Of a stretch of 64,000 nucleotides of DNA, positions 17,307 to 28,840 are shown piece by piece (positions within the stretch are counted from its first letter, which is position 1; every line of letters starts with the position of its first letter). Source of the DNA: Methylobacterium sp. Leaf123. Lineage in GTDB: Bacteria > Pseudomonadota > Alphaproteobacteria > Rhizobiales > Beijerinckiaceae. Location: positions 1-64,000 of the forward strand of contig NZ_LMNS01000038.1 in assembly GCF_001423405.1 (NCBI RefSeq), given 5' to 3'. Made by a program: the position numbers and the translations under genes. The notes beneath the pieces are model-generated. The model saw only the letters and a program-made list of their open reading frames with translations, did not search any database and was not told the DNA's origin.

Positions 17307-17386
17307 GTCTCTCAGGAAACCTCCGCTGCGCCGCCGTGCCGAGGGACGGACGACCGAGCAGAGGAGGTTTCGCGAGGCACTCTCAA
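17307..17386 (-). repeat. Repeated structured element, copy A (atpE-b' gap)
   Basis: About 80 bases, found again at 41700-41780. The two copies share GTCTCTCA at one end, an identical 15-base block CCGCTGCGCCGCCGT, and TTCGyGAGGCACTCTCAA at the other end. In this copy GAAACCTCC (17316-17324) pairs perfectly with GGAGGTTTC (17363-17371). CTCTCA occurs as a direct repeat at both ends. It lies 57 bases before the b' start codon, in the orientation given by the minus strand. Confidence 0.7.
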
Positions 17387-17390
17387 CGAG

Positions 17391-17435
17391 CGGGGGAGCG
17401 CGGGGCGGGCCCAGTGGCCGGCCCGCGCTCCCCCG
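17391..17435 (-). repeat. Large stem-loop immediately downstream of atpE
   Basis: A 14-bp perfect stem (arms 17391-17404 and 17422-17435, CGGGGGAGCGCGGG) starts 12 bases after the atpE stop. There is no T tract, so it is more likely an mRNA-stabilising or processing structure than a terminator. It would help explain how the c subunit is made in excess of b and b'. Confidence 0.7.
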
Positions 17436-17447
17436 AAGAACGACGCG

Positions 17448-17675
17448 TCAGACGGCGAAGAGGAGCAGCAGCGCGACGAGCAGCGAGAAGATGCCGAGCG
17501 CCTCGGTGAGCGCGAAGCCCAGGAGGAGGTTGGTGCGCTGGCTATCGGCGGCCGACGGGTTGCGCAGGGCGCCCGCGTAGAACTGACCGAACAGGTTGCC
17601 GAGGCCGATGCTGGCGCCCGCCATGCCGAGGCAGGCGAGACCGGCGCCGATGTACTTCGCAGCGACGGGATCCAT
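17448..17675 (-). CDS. atpE: F0 ATP synthase subunit c
   Basis: 75 residues, the two-helix proteolipid that forms the c ring. The first helix is glycine-rich ([16 protein letters not shown]), the loop has the conserved RNPSA, and the second helix carries the ion-binding glutamate in [10 protein letters not shown]. Length is typical for alphaproteobacteria. It is flanked by atpB upstream and b' downstream; a strong stem-loop follows its stop. Confidence 0.96.
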   Translation of the reverse strand: MDPVAAKYIGAGLACLGMAGASIGLGNLFGQFYAGALRNPSAADSQRTNLLLGFALTEALGIFSLLVALLLLFAV

Positions 17676-17735
17676 GAAACACTCCTGAAGTTCGAACGGG
17701 GTTCGTTGAGGGCGGAAGGGTCCGGCCGGGAAGGA

Positions 17736-18491
17736 TCAGTGGCCGGGGTGGAGGGCGTCGGCGAGGTAGACCGCCGTCAGCGTCGCGAAGACGTAAGCCT
17801 GAAGGGCCGCGACGAGGAACTCGAGAGCCGTCAGCGCGATGGTGAGCGCGAGCGGCAGGGGCGAGAGCACGCCCCAGGCACCGGCAACCAGAAGCTGGAC
17901 CACGAAGAAGGCGAAGATCTTCAGCGCGATGTGGCCGGCCAGGATGTTGGCGAAGAGACGAACCGAGAGGCTGATCGGCCGCGACAGGAACGACACGATC
18001 TCGATCGGCACCATGATCAGCAGCAGCGGCTTCGGCACGCCCGACGGCACGAACACGCCGAGGAAGTGGGTGCCGTGCTTGGCGACGCCATAAATCACCA
18101 CGGTCAGGATCACGACCAGCGCGAGGCCGAAGGTGACGATGAGGTGGCTGGTCACCGCGAAGGCGTAGGGGATCATCCCGAGCAGGTTCAGGATGAGCAC
18201 GAACATGAACAGCGAGAACACGAGCGGCAGGAAGCGCTTGCCGTCCTCGCCGGTCGCTTGGTGCACCGTGTCGGCGATGAATTCGTAGAGCGTCTCGGCC
18301 AAAGCCTGGAGACGGCCCGGAACCACGGAACGCCCGGAGGTCGCCACGATGGTCAGCAGCGCGATGATGCCCACCGCGGCGAACATGTAGAGAGCCGATT
18401 GCGTGAACGCGAGCTGCTGGTTGCCGATGTGACCCAGCGAGACGAGCGGCTGCAGCTCGAACTGGTGGATCGGGTCGATACTGACCGCCAT
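17736..18491 (-). CDS. atpB: F0 ATP synthase subunit a
   Basis: 251 residues, polytopic half-channel subunit. The essential arginine lies in SLSVRLFANILAGH, and FVPSGVPKPLLLIMVPIEIVSFLSRP precedes it as usual. The amphipathic N-terminus PIHQFELQP is also typical. It lies between atpI and atpE on the minus strand; spacing to atpE is 60 bases. Confidence 0.96.
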   Translation of the reverse strand: MAVSIDPIHQFELQPLVSLGHIGNQQLAFTQSALYMFAAVGIIALLTIVATSGRSVVPGRLQALAETLYEFIADTVHQATGEDGKRFLPLVFSLFMFVLILNLLGMIPYAFAVTSHLIVTFGLALVVILTVVIYGVAKHGTHFLGVFVPSGVPKPLLLIMVPIEIVSFLSRPISLSVRLFANILAGHIALKIFAFFVVQLLVAGAWGVLSPLPLALTIALTALEFLVAALQAYVFATLTAVYLADALHPGH

Positions 18492-18627
18492 GTGCCCGCT
18501 TCCGCCCCTTTGTGTGTCGCGCGAGGAAGCCTTTGCGGCTCCCGTCTGTCGCGCGTCGCCCTTACACGATGCCGGGCGAGTCTCAAGACCCTTGAGGCGT
18601 CTTGGAGACCCTTACCGGCGATCTTTC

Positions 18628-18993
18628 TCAGTTTTTCTTGGTGCTGAAGCCGCTGACCCGCATGACGTTGTAGATCCCCGTCACGAAGCCCAGCATCAGC
18701 AGCACGATCATCCCCCACGGCTTGGAGCCGAAGAGATGATCGACGATGTAGCCGAGGATTCCCCCGGCGATCACACCCGCGATGAACTCGGTCGAGAGCC
18801 GCATGGCCTGGCCGAGCGGGGCAGACCCGCCGGACGTGCCGGTGCGCGCAAGCTTGTCGGGCGCGGTGTTGGGCCGCTTGCCTTCGAGCTGCGTCTCGAG
18901 ACGCTTGAGCCTCGCGGAGAGATCGCCTTCGGTGGGAGCCTTTTCCGGCCCGCTCCCATCACCTGCCGGGCCGCCGCTCACGGGCGACCCCAC
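18628..18993 (-). CDS. atpI: ATP synthase accessory protein AtpI
   Basis: 121 residues. A polar head with a short coiled coil (LSARLKRLETQLEG) is followed by two transmembrane helices (FIAGVIAGGILGYIVDHLFG and MIVLLMLGFVTGIYNVMR), the AtpI pattern. AtpI assists c-ring assembly and Mg2+ supply. The start is GTG at 18993; a GTG slightly downstream is also possible. It is first in the F0 operon and has a clear promoter upstream at 19041-19069. Confidence 0.9.
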   Translation of the reverse strand: MGSPVSGGPAGDGSGPEKAPTEGDLSARLKRLETQLEGKRPNTAPDKLARTGTSGGSAPLGQAMRLSTEFIAGVIAGGILGYIVDHLFGSKPWGMIVLLMLGFVTGIYNVMRVSGFSTKKN

Positions 18994-19040
18994 ATGTCGT
19001 CGGGAGCGAAGGGAAAGGTTTCACCCCCTCGGCGCGGCGC

Positions 19041-19069
19041 ACCATAGTTTCGCCAACCTTGAGTGTCAA
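19041..19069 (-). promoter_or_regulatory. Sigma-70-type promoter of the atp F0 operon
   Basis: On the minus strand TTGACA (19064-19069) is separated by exactly 17 bases from TATGGT (19041-19046). Transcription would start near 19034, about 40 bases before the atpI start. This is the best-matching housekeeping promoter seen in the window. Confidence 0.65.
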
Positions 19070-19144
19070 GGCAGCCGAATTGCCCATTAAGCTGTTGATT
19101 AAACAACATAATTCTTCATTTTTCCACGGCTTTCGGAAGCCGGA

Positions 19145-19798
19145 TCAGGCCCCCAGGATCGGCTTGATGATCTTCTCCAATTCCTCGATCGAGAGGGCAC
19201 CGGCGCGCTTCTCGCCGTTGATGAAGAAGGTCGGCGTCGATTCAACCTTGAGGGTGTCGAGGCCGCGGGTCTTGACCGCATTGATGGCGGCGTAGGTCTT
19301 CTGGTCCTTCAGGCAGGCCTCGAACTTCTCCTTCGAGAAACCAGCCTGACGCAGGAGTTGCTCCAGGGCATCGACCGGCGATTGCGGCTTGCGCACGAAG
19401 GCCCAGTTCTGCTGCTGGTCGAACAGCAGATCGGTGATCGGGTAGTACTTCGCCTCGCCGTCGCAGCGGGCCAGCATGAAGGCGGCGGTGGCCAGCGGAT
19501 CGAGCGGGAACTCGCGCAGGGTGAAGCGCACCTTGCCGGTGTCGATGTAGCGCTCCTTGAGCACCGGCCACGTCGTCGCGTGGAAATGGGCGCAGTGCGA
19601 GCAGGTCATCGAAGCGTATTCGATGATCGTCACCTTGGCGTCCGCCGGCCCGAGCCAGACATCGCCGAGGGGGCCGGGCTGCATCAGGGCGGCGGTGTCG
19701 GCCGATTGCGCCAGCGCCTCGAGGGTCAGGCGGGGAAGCAGGGCGGCGGTGCCGAGGGCAAGGCCGGTCAGTTTCAGGGCATCGCGCCGGGTGATCAT
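19145..19798 (-). CDS. DsbA-family thiol-disulfide oxidoreductase
   Basis: 217 residues. An N-terminal export signal (MITRRDALKLTGLALGTAALL, with TRRDALK resembling a Tat motif) is followed by a thioredoxin-fold DsbA/DsbG-like domain with CSHC at residues 66-69 and the cis-proline in ESTPTFFING. It should oxidise or isomerise cysteines of periplasmic proteins. The frame is open far upstream to 19936, but the ATG at 19798 is the only start that places the signal peptide at the N-terminus. DUF721 and mutY lie upstream, a conserved alphaproteobacterial neighbourhood. Confidence 0.9.
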   Translation of the reverse strand: MITRRDALKLTGLALGTAALLPRLTLEALAQSADTAALMQPGPLGDVWLGPADAKVTIIEYASMTCSHCAHFHATTWPVLKERYIDTGKVRFTLREFPLDPLATAAFMLARCDGEAKYYPITDLLFDQQQNWAFVRKPQSPVDALEQLLRQAGFSKEKFEACLKDQKTYAAINAVKTRGLDTLKVESTPTFFINGEKRAGALSIEELEKIIKPILGA

Positions 19799-19970
19799 GG
19801 CAGGGCGGGCTCCGTTCGCAGGCCGCATTCGGCCCGATACCGCGCAGGATAGGACGGAACGGCTCCGTCCGGCCGGGGGACGCGTCGCCGCACGGCCTTT
19901 CGCGAGCCGCTTATCACGCCGCGCCGCCGCCCGCACGCTCTTCGGTTTATCGGATGCCAGGCCTGCGGCG

Positions 19971-20447
19971 CTATCGCCGCGCCACCACGGCGATGCCGAG
20001 TCGGTCGAGGGCGTCGCGCAGGCACTCTTCCTCGATGCGCGCCACCGCCAAGGCCACCTCGCCGCGCCGGGCCGGGTCGAGGGCCTTTTGCGGGACGCGG
20101 CGCGTCGCCCGATGCACGCGATCCTGGCGCATGACGATCTTTCCGATGCAGGCCCAGCCGTAATGCGCGTTGACGCGCTGGATCACGATCGGTGCGAGAT
20201 GCTGGAGTTCGAGGGCGAAGGCGCCCTCCACCCGCACCACCAGCGTGCCGGGCTCCGGCCGGCCTTCCGCATCGCGGCGGGCGCGGCGCGGCCATTCGAG
20301 CTTGACCGGCTGGCAAGCCTCGGAGAGCCGCGCGCCGACGATATCCGGCCACGCGGCGAGGATGTCGGAGGAGGCGAAGCCCTGCGCGGCGAAGGCCGGG
20401 CCGATGCAGCCCTCGATCAGTTCGCTCAGCGGTTTGACGCGCGCCAT
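19971..20447 (-). CDS. DUF721 (DciA-like) protein
   Basis: 158 residues. The N-terminal KPLSELIEGCIGPAFAAQGFASSDILAAWPDIVG and the VRVEGAFALELQHLAPIVIQRVN core match DUF721, the family that includes the replicative helicase loader DciA. The C-terminal part is basic and divergent. The start at ATG 20447 is chosen because the upstream in-frame extension has no family similarity. It is divergent from mutY and on the same strand as the DsbA-like gene 170 bases downstream. Function in helicase loading is family-based inference. Confidence 0.8.
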   Translation of the reverse strand: MARVKPLSELIEGCIGPAFAAQGFASSDILAAWPDIVGARLSEACQPVKLEWPRRARRDAEGRPEPGTLVVRVEGAFALELQHLAPIVIQRVNAHYGWACIGKIVMRQDRVHRATRRVPQKALDPARRGEVALAVARIEEECLRDALDRLGIAVVARR

Positions 20448-20616
20448 CGGCACTCCGGAACACAAGGGCGGCACAACGGACGCGCCCCATTCCCAACCTA
20501 CCCGAATTGCGGTCCGCACGGGAGTCGGGAGCGGCGGATGAGGGAGCGAGGACGTCACCGCGTCACATTTCGGCAAGGCGCTGTTTTCGCGGCCGCGCTC
20601 CCGCTATGGACGGGCC

Positions 20617-21831
20617 ATGCCCGCCGCCTCGGCCGCCGACCTCCTCACTTGGTATGACCGCCACCGCCGGGCCCTGCCTTGGCGGGCGCTGCCGGGTGAG
20701 ACGCCCGACCCTTACCGGATCTGGCTCTCGGAAGTGATGCTGCAGCAGACCACCGTCACGGCGGTCAAACCCTACTTCACGAAATTCCTGACGCTGTTTC
20801 CCAGCGTCGCGGCGCTCGCGGCCGCGCCGGAGGAGGCGGTGATGTCGGCCTGGGCCGGGCTCGGCTACTATTCCCGCGCCCGCAACCTGCATGCCTGCGC
20901 CAAGGCGGTCGCCGCTGCGGGCGGCTTCCCCGATACCGAGGAGGGCCTGCGCAAGCTGCCCGGCATCGGCGCCTACACGGCCGGCGCCATCGCCGCGATC
21001 GCCTTCGACCGGCCGGCGGCGGCGGTCGACGGCAATGTCGAGCGGGTGATGAGCCGCCTCCACGCCATCGAGACGCCGCTCCCCGCCGCCCGCGCCCAGA
21101 TCCGCCTGTTCACCCAGGCCCTGGTGCCGGACCGGCGGCCGGGCGATTTCGCCCAGGCGCTGATGGATCTCGGCGCGACGCTCTGCACCCCGAAGCGGCC
21201 GGCCTGCGCCCTGTGCCCCTGGATGCTGCCCTGCCGCGCCCGCGCCGAGGGTTTGCAGGAGACGTTTCCCCGTAAAGTGAAGAAGGAGAAGGGGACCTTG
21301 CGAAAGGGCGCGGCCTTCGTCGCGCTGCGGGCCGGCGATGAGGCGATCCTGCTGCGCACACGGCCGCCGGAGGGCCTGCTCGGCGCCATGGCCGAACCGC
21401 CGACGAGCGAATGGCTGCCCGATTACGATCCGGCCAAGGGCCTGCTCGACGCGCCGCTCGATGCCCGCTGGAAGCGCATGCCCGGCGTGGTGAAGCACGG
21501 CTTCACCCATTTTCCGCTCGAACTGACGGTGTTTCTCGCCCGCGTCGCGGCGGATACGAAGCCGCCGGAGGGCATGCGCTTCACCCCCCGCGACGCGCTC
21601 GACACCGAGCCGCTGCCCGGCGCGATGAAGAAGGTGCTGGCCCACGCGCTCACCGGCCCGGTGCCCGTGGCCGCGCCGAAGCCGGCCCCGGTCCGCGAGC
21701 CCGATCTGGCAACGATTCCCGACCCCGAGCCGCCGCCGCGGCGCGGGCCGATCCCGAAGCCCGCCTCGTCGCGGCCCTCGGATCTCGCGCGGATCGTCAA
21801 GAAGGCGCCGAAGCCGGTTCGAACGCGGTAG
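20617..21831 (+). CDS. mutY: A/G-specific adenine DNA glycosylase
   Basis: 404 residues. It removes adenine mispaired with 8-oxoguanine. The helix-hairpin-helix LPGIGAYTAGAI with catalytic Asp in AAVDGNVERV, and the four-cysteine cluster CTPKRPACALCPWMLPC (C-x6-C-x2-C-x5-C) for [4Fe-4S], are intact. A NUDIX-like C-terminal domain for 8-oxoG recognition follows (GAAFVALRAGDEAILLR). The last ~60 residues are an extra Pro/Arg-rich tail. The gene converges with ccrM, separated by two hairpins. Confidence 0.95.
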   Translation: MPAASAADLLTWYDRHRRALPWRALPGETPDPYRIWLSEVMLQQTTVTAVKPYFTKFLTLFPSVAALAAAPEEAVMSAWAGLGYYSRARNLHACAKAVAAAGGFPDTEEGLRKLPGIGAYTAGAIAAIAFDRPAAAVDGNVERVMSRLHAIETPLPAARAQIRLFTQALVPDRRPGDFAQALMDLGATLCTPKRPACALCPWMLPCRARAEGLQETFPRKVKKEKGTLRKGAAFVALRAGDEAILLRTRPPEGLLGAMAEPPTSEWLPDYDPAKGLLDAPLDARWKRMPGVVKHGFTHFPLELTVFLARVAADTKPPEGMRFTPRDALDTEPLPGAMKKVLAHALTGPVPVAAPKPAPVREPDLATIPDPEPPPRRGPIPKPASSRPSDLARIVKKAPKPVRTR

Positions 21832-21836
21832 AAATA

Positions 21837-21881
21837 GATGCAGGGCTCTGCCCTGCATCCGCGAAAGGACTTGTCCTTTCG
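21837..21881. terminator. Two tandem perfect hairpins between mutY and ccrM
   Basis: GATGCAGGGC/GCCCTGCATC (10-bp stem, TCT loop, 21837-21859) is followed at once by CGAAAGGAC/GTCCTTTCG (9-bp stem, TT loop, 21862-21881). They occupy almost the whole gap between convergent genes and are likely bidirectional terminators or a REP-like unit. Confidence 0.65.
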
Positions 21882-21896
21882 AAACCCCGACCGGCG

Positions 21897-23522
<1,626 letters not shown>

Positions 23523-23870
23523 ATGAAGGTTTCCAACCGGACCGCTGCCGTCTGCCTCGCCACCGTCATCGGTGCCCTCTCGGCGCTGCCCGCCCAGGCC
23601 CAGGGCGGCCGGGCCTCGTGGTACGGAAGCGGCAAGAAGACGGCCAATGGCGAGCGTTTCAACCCCAACGGATACACCGCCGCCCACCGTAGCCTGCCGT
23701 TCGGGACCCGCGTTCGCGTGACGAACCGGTCCAACGGCCGCTCGGTCGTGGTGCGCATCAACGATCGTGGCCCGTTCGTCGGCGGCCGGGTGATCGATCT
23801 GGCCCGCGGCTCGGCCCGCGCCATCGGCATGTCGGGCGTCAGCTACGTCTCGCTCAACGTGGTGCGCTGA
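23523..23870 (+). CDS. Short RlpA-like (double-psi beta-barrel) exported protein
   Basis: 115 residues. A signal peptide ends near PAQAQ, and the mature protein is a single RlpA/DPBB domain with [36 protein letters not shown] and the catalytic-site-like [16 protein letters not shown]. RlpA proteins are septal lytic transglycosylases; this one lacks the C-terminal SPOR domain. The start at 23523 is preferred, since an ATG at 23511 directly abuts the AAGGGA ribosome binding site. Confidence 0.88.
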   Translation: MKVSNRTAAVCLATVIGALSALPAQAQGGRASWYGSGKKTANGERFNPNGYTAAHRSLPFGTRVRVTNRSNGRSVVVRINDRGPFVGGRVIDLARGSARAIGMSGVSYVSLNVVR

Positions 23871-23997
23871 GGCGGGCACCGCCTCCGTTCCATCCGGCGT
23901 TGCCGGGGAACCGCTCCCGTCCCATCTTCGTCTCAACCGAGGACGCGCAAGCCCGGAACGCTTTTCGATCCGGGCCGCAAAGGGATGAGGAGCCGAG

Positions 23998-24315
23998 ATG
24001 GCGAAGCCGATGGTGGTCGAGATTCCGCATGAACTCGGCCGCGACGAGGCCCGGCGACGCATCGACGAGGGCACCGTGCGCGTGCGCGAGGCGCTCGGCA
24101 AGAGCGGCATCGCCATCAACACCCTGACCTGGACCGGCGACCGGCTCGACTACTCGGTCACGGCCATGACCCAGACCGTCGACGGCCAGATCGATGTCGG
24201 CCAGGACGTGGTGCGCGTCGAGGTGCGCATGCCGCTGCTGCTCTCGATGTTCGCTCAGAAGATCCAGAAGATCGTCGGCAAGGAGGGCAACAAGCTCCTC
24301 CTGACCAAGAAGTAG
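23998..24315 (+). CDS. Polyhydroxyalkanoic acid system family protein
   Basis: 105 residues. The pattern VVEIPHELGRDEARRRIDEG, a central WTGDRLDYSVTAMTQTVDGQIDVG, and the end LLSMFAQKIQKIVGKEG match the PHA-granule region family found next to polyhydroxyalkanoate genes. Methylobacteria store poly-3-hydroxybutyrate, so the assignment fits, but no phasin or synthase gene is in the window. GAGGAG precedes the ATG. A helical, cytoplasmic protein of uncertain role. Confidence 0.75.
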   Translation: MAKPMVVEIPHELGRDEARRRIDEGTVRVREALGKSGIAINTLTWTGDRLDYSVTAMTQTVDGQIDVGQDVVRVEVRMPLLLSMFAQKIQKIVGKEGNKLLLTKK

Positions 24316-24389
24316 CCGGAGCTGGGCCATTGCGAGGTCCGGGCGACGGGAACCGGCTCGGCGACGCCTCGTTGGCGTGACACGGCGGC

Positions 24390-24644
24390 ATGGTGGCCGC
24401 CGCCAGCGAGGCTTCGACCCCTATGGCCAATCCCGGATCGATCCCGGAGACCCCCGTGCCCGGCCCCGAGACGCCTGGACCGGAGACGCCCGACTCCCCC
24501 CAGATCCCCGAGCCCGGTCCCGGCCCTGAAATCCCCGGCGGAACGCCCGCCGAGGCGCCGAGCACCACCCCGACCGAGATTCCCGTCGAGAGCCCCGGCC
24601 TGCCAGATTCGACGCCGACCGGCCCGGCCAACCCGACCGCCTGA
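24390..24644 (+). CDS. Proline-rich low-complexity small protein (possible)
   Basis: 84 codons from ATG 24390, or 73 from ATG 24423. The product is about one third proline with repeated P-[EG]-[TP] units (for example TPVPGPETPGPETPDSP) and almost no hydrophobic core, so it would be extended and disordered. High G+C at third positions agrees with a real gene, but the composition also makes chance frames likely, and no ribosome binding site is clear. It lies alone between the PHA-system and ABC-F genes. Confidence 0.45.
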   Translation: MVAAASEASTPMANPGSIPETPVPGPETPGPETPDSPQIPEPGPGPEIPGGTPAEAPSTTPTEIPVESPGLPDSTPTGPANPTA

Positions 24645-24805
24645 CCGCGTCGCCGGCTCCGTGGGACGCGAAAGCTTGAATCCGCGGAGGCGGGCGCCGA
24701 CAAACGAGACCAGCAAAAAATCAGGGCCGTCGCTTTCCGGCGATCGCCCTGACGACGTCGTCCCCTTGCGTTGTTCCGGGCTGCGGCTGCTGCCATAAGC
24801 CCGGC

Positions 24806-26629
<1,824 letters not shown>

Positions 26630-26955
26630 CCGCCCCGGAACTGCCCCTGCACGACGCCTCGATCCGGGGAAAACTTTTGCGGGCGGCCGGGGATTAAGTT
26701 GCGAGCCTGCAACAGAGTGCAGCGAAGCAGCTTTGTGTCAGCTCCAAGACAGTCATCTCTGTTGCCCGTACGGCCACGCTCGCTCATGGTGCCGCTGCGG
26801 ACGGGATAACCCCGCTGCGGCTTGGCCGATCACCCGGATGGGAAGGGCCAAGCTCCAAGGGAAAAAGGACGAGCCGGAACGACCACGGAATGGTGGGCGC
26901 CCGGCCAAAACAGAAGTCCGATCCCGTGGGTCTCGAAACTTCTGGAGGGTATACC
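26630..26955. other. Long leader region of the porin gene
   Basis: 326 bases without a gene. It should contain the porin promoter and a long 5' untranslated region, as is common for abundant outer-membrane proteins. The GGAGGG ribosome binding site is at its end. Confidence 0.45.
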
Positions 26956-28617
26956 ATGAAGCTCGTGAAGAGCCTTCTCCTTGGATCGGCAGCAGGACTG
27001 GCCGTCGTGGGTGGGGCTCAGGCCGCCGACCTGCCGGTGAAGAAGGCCGTTCCGATCGAGTACGTCCGCGTCTGCACCGCTTACGGCGCCGGCTTCTTCT
27101 ATATTCCCGGCACCGATACCTGCCTGCGTGTCTCCGGCCGCGCCCGCGCCGAGTACGGCTATATCGGCAGCGACAACCGCGACATCCCCGGCGGCGGCGA
27201 TCTCTCGGGCTTCACGGGCCTTGCCCGCTTCAACTTCGATGCCCGCACCCAGACCGGCTACGGCACCCTGCGCGCCTTCCTGCGCCTCGACGCCGCCAGC
27301 CGCACCGGCAACACGAAGTACTCCTCCGGCACGAACCTGCGCGGCGCCTACGCCTTCTCCGGCACCGGCCAGGACCAGCTCGGCCGCATCCAGAACTTCA
27401 TCAACGTCGACAAGGCGTTCGTGCAGTTCGCCGGCCTGACCGCCGGTCGCGCCTCCTCGTTCTTCGACTTCTACGCCCACGACTTCGAGATCATCGGCTC
27501 GTCGCTGGGTTCCGATCTGCCGTCCACCAACCTGCTCGCCTACACCAAGAAGTTCGGTGAGGGCTGGTCCGTGACGCTGTCGATGGAAGACCCGAACTAC
27601 CGCAAGAACCCGATCTACTCCGACGCCGCCGGCAGCACGGGTCTCGTCCCCGGCCAGGCGGGTCTGAACAACGTGTTCACCACGGCGCCGACCCCGATCA
27701 TCCTCGGCACCAACGGCGTCGGCAACGCCACGGCCGTGGCCTTCGTCGATGCCGTGCAGCGCTCGCGCCTGCCCGACTTCGTCGGCTCGCTGCGCTACGA
27801 CGCTGCCTGGGGCTCCGCCCAGTTCTCGGCCGCCGTCAAGGACATCAACACCGGCGGCTTCATCGCGGGCTCCTCGATCGGCGTTCCCGGCACCGGCGCG
27901 GCGCTGGCCGGCAACACGGCGACGGCTCTGGCGGCACGCGGCATCAATGCCGGCGCGCAGACCGAGTACGGCTGGGCGGTCCAGGGCGGCATGAAGTTCA
28001 ACCTGCCCTTCATCGCCCCCGGCGACGGCCTCTACCTCCAGGGTGCCTACGGCGAGGGTGCCTCGTTCTACACCGGCATCAACCGCTTCACCGCCGGCTA
28101 CCTGAGCAACGCCTCGGTCTACGCGGGCAACCCGTTCAACCAGTACCTCTCCGACGCGATCGTCAACCCGCTGACCGGCCGCATCGAGCTGTCCAACAGC
28201 TTCACGGCGGTGGCGTCCTACCTCCACTACTGGTCGCCGGAATGGCGCTCGGCCTTCTACGCCAGCTACGGTGAGATCTGGTTCTCGCAGGGTGCCCGCC
28301 AGGCGGTCAGCCAGGCGAACGCGGCCGTCGGCGCGGCCTCGACCGTGGCGCCCCCGTCCTACCTCACCAACGCCGTCGGCTATAACCTCAGCCCCGCTCT
28401 GCGTGACACCTATCAGGTCGTCACCGGCGCGAGCCTGATCTGGTCGCCGGTCAAGGATCTCGATATCGGCGTCGAGGGCCAGTACATCAAAACCGGCGTC
28501 AAGAACGGTCGCGTCTCCGACAGCGACAAGGGCGCCTTCGTGAGCAACATCCCGACCCGCACCGTCAGCAGCGAGGACGTGTTCCAGGCTCGCTTCCGCG
28601 TGCAGCGCGACTTCTAA
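26956..28617 (+). CDS. Outer-membrane porin, Porin_2 family
   Basis: 553 residues. A signal peptide (MKLVKSLLLGSAAGLAVVGGAQA) is followed by AADLPVKKAVPIEYVRVC, the diagnostic N-terminus of alphaproteobacterial Porin_2 proteins, and CLRVSGRARAEYGY as first strand. The C-terminus ends in aromatic-rich RFRVQRDF, with final phenylalanine, as required for barrel assembly. It would form a diffusion channel in the outer membrane. The chosen ATG has GGAGGG nine bases upstream. A typical terminator follows at 28679. Codon use is strongly biased to C-ending codons, consistent with high expression. Confidence 0.95.
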   Translation: MKLVKSLLLGSAAGLAVVGGAQAADLPVKKAVPIEYVRVCTAYGAGFFYIPGTDTCLRVSGRARAEYGYIGSDNRDIPGGGDLSGFTGLARFNFDARTQTGYGTLRAFLRLDAASRTGNTKYSSGTNLRGAYAFSGTGQDQLGRIQNFINVDKAFVQFAGLTAGRASSFFDFYAHDFEIIGSSLGSDLPSTNLLAYTKKFGEGWSVTLSMEDPNYRKNPIYSDAAGSTGLVPGQAGLNNVFTTAPTPIILGTNGVGNATAVAFVDAVQRSRLPDFVGSLRYDAAWGSAQFSAAVKDINTGGFIAGSSIGVPGTGAALAGNTATALAARGINAGAQTEYGWAVQGGMKFNLPFIAPGDGLYLQGAYGEGASFYTGINRFTAGYLSNASVYAGNPFNQYLSDAIVNPLTGRIELSNSFTAVASYLHYWSPEWRSAFYASYGEIWFSQGARQAVSQANAAVGAASTVAPPSYLTNAVGYNLSPALRDTYQVVTGASLIWSPVKDLDIGVEGQYIKTGVKNGRVSDSDKGAFVSNIPTRTVSSEDVFQARFRVQRDF

Positions 28618-28678
28618 GCCAGACCAAATCACCGACCCCCGCCCGTGCGGGGGCCGGATACGACGACCACTTTCCAGA

Positions 28679-28706
28679 CCCCGGCCCCGCGGCCGGGGTT
28701 TTTTAT
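28679..28706 (+). terminator. Rho-independent terminator of the porin gene
   Basis: CCCCGGCC and GGCCGGGG form an eight-base stem with a CCGC loop, followed by six T residues and ATT. It lies 62 bases after the porin stop. Confidence 0.9.
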
Positions 28707-28840
28707 TGGCCGCCGCCAGATCCCAAAGCGGGCCGGCACAAATCGCCGTCCGTCGGCGCACGGGATCGGTACAGCCTTCAAAGCGCCCCGATGGGCCTGT
28801 CTTCTGGCCCTCATCGCCGGCCGCCGAGGAGGTCGAGCCC

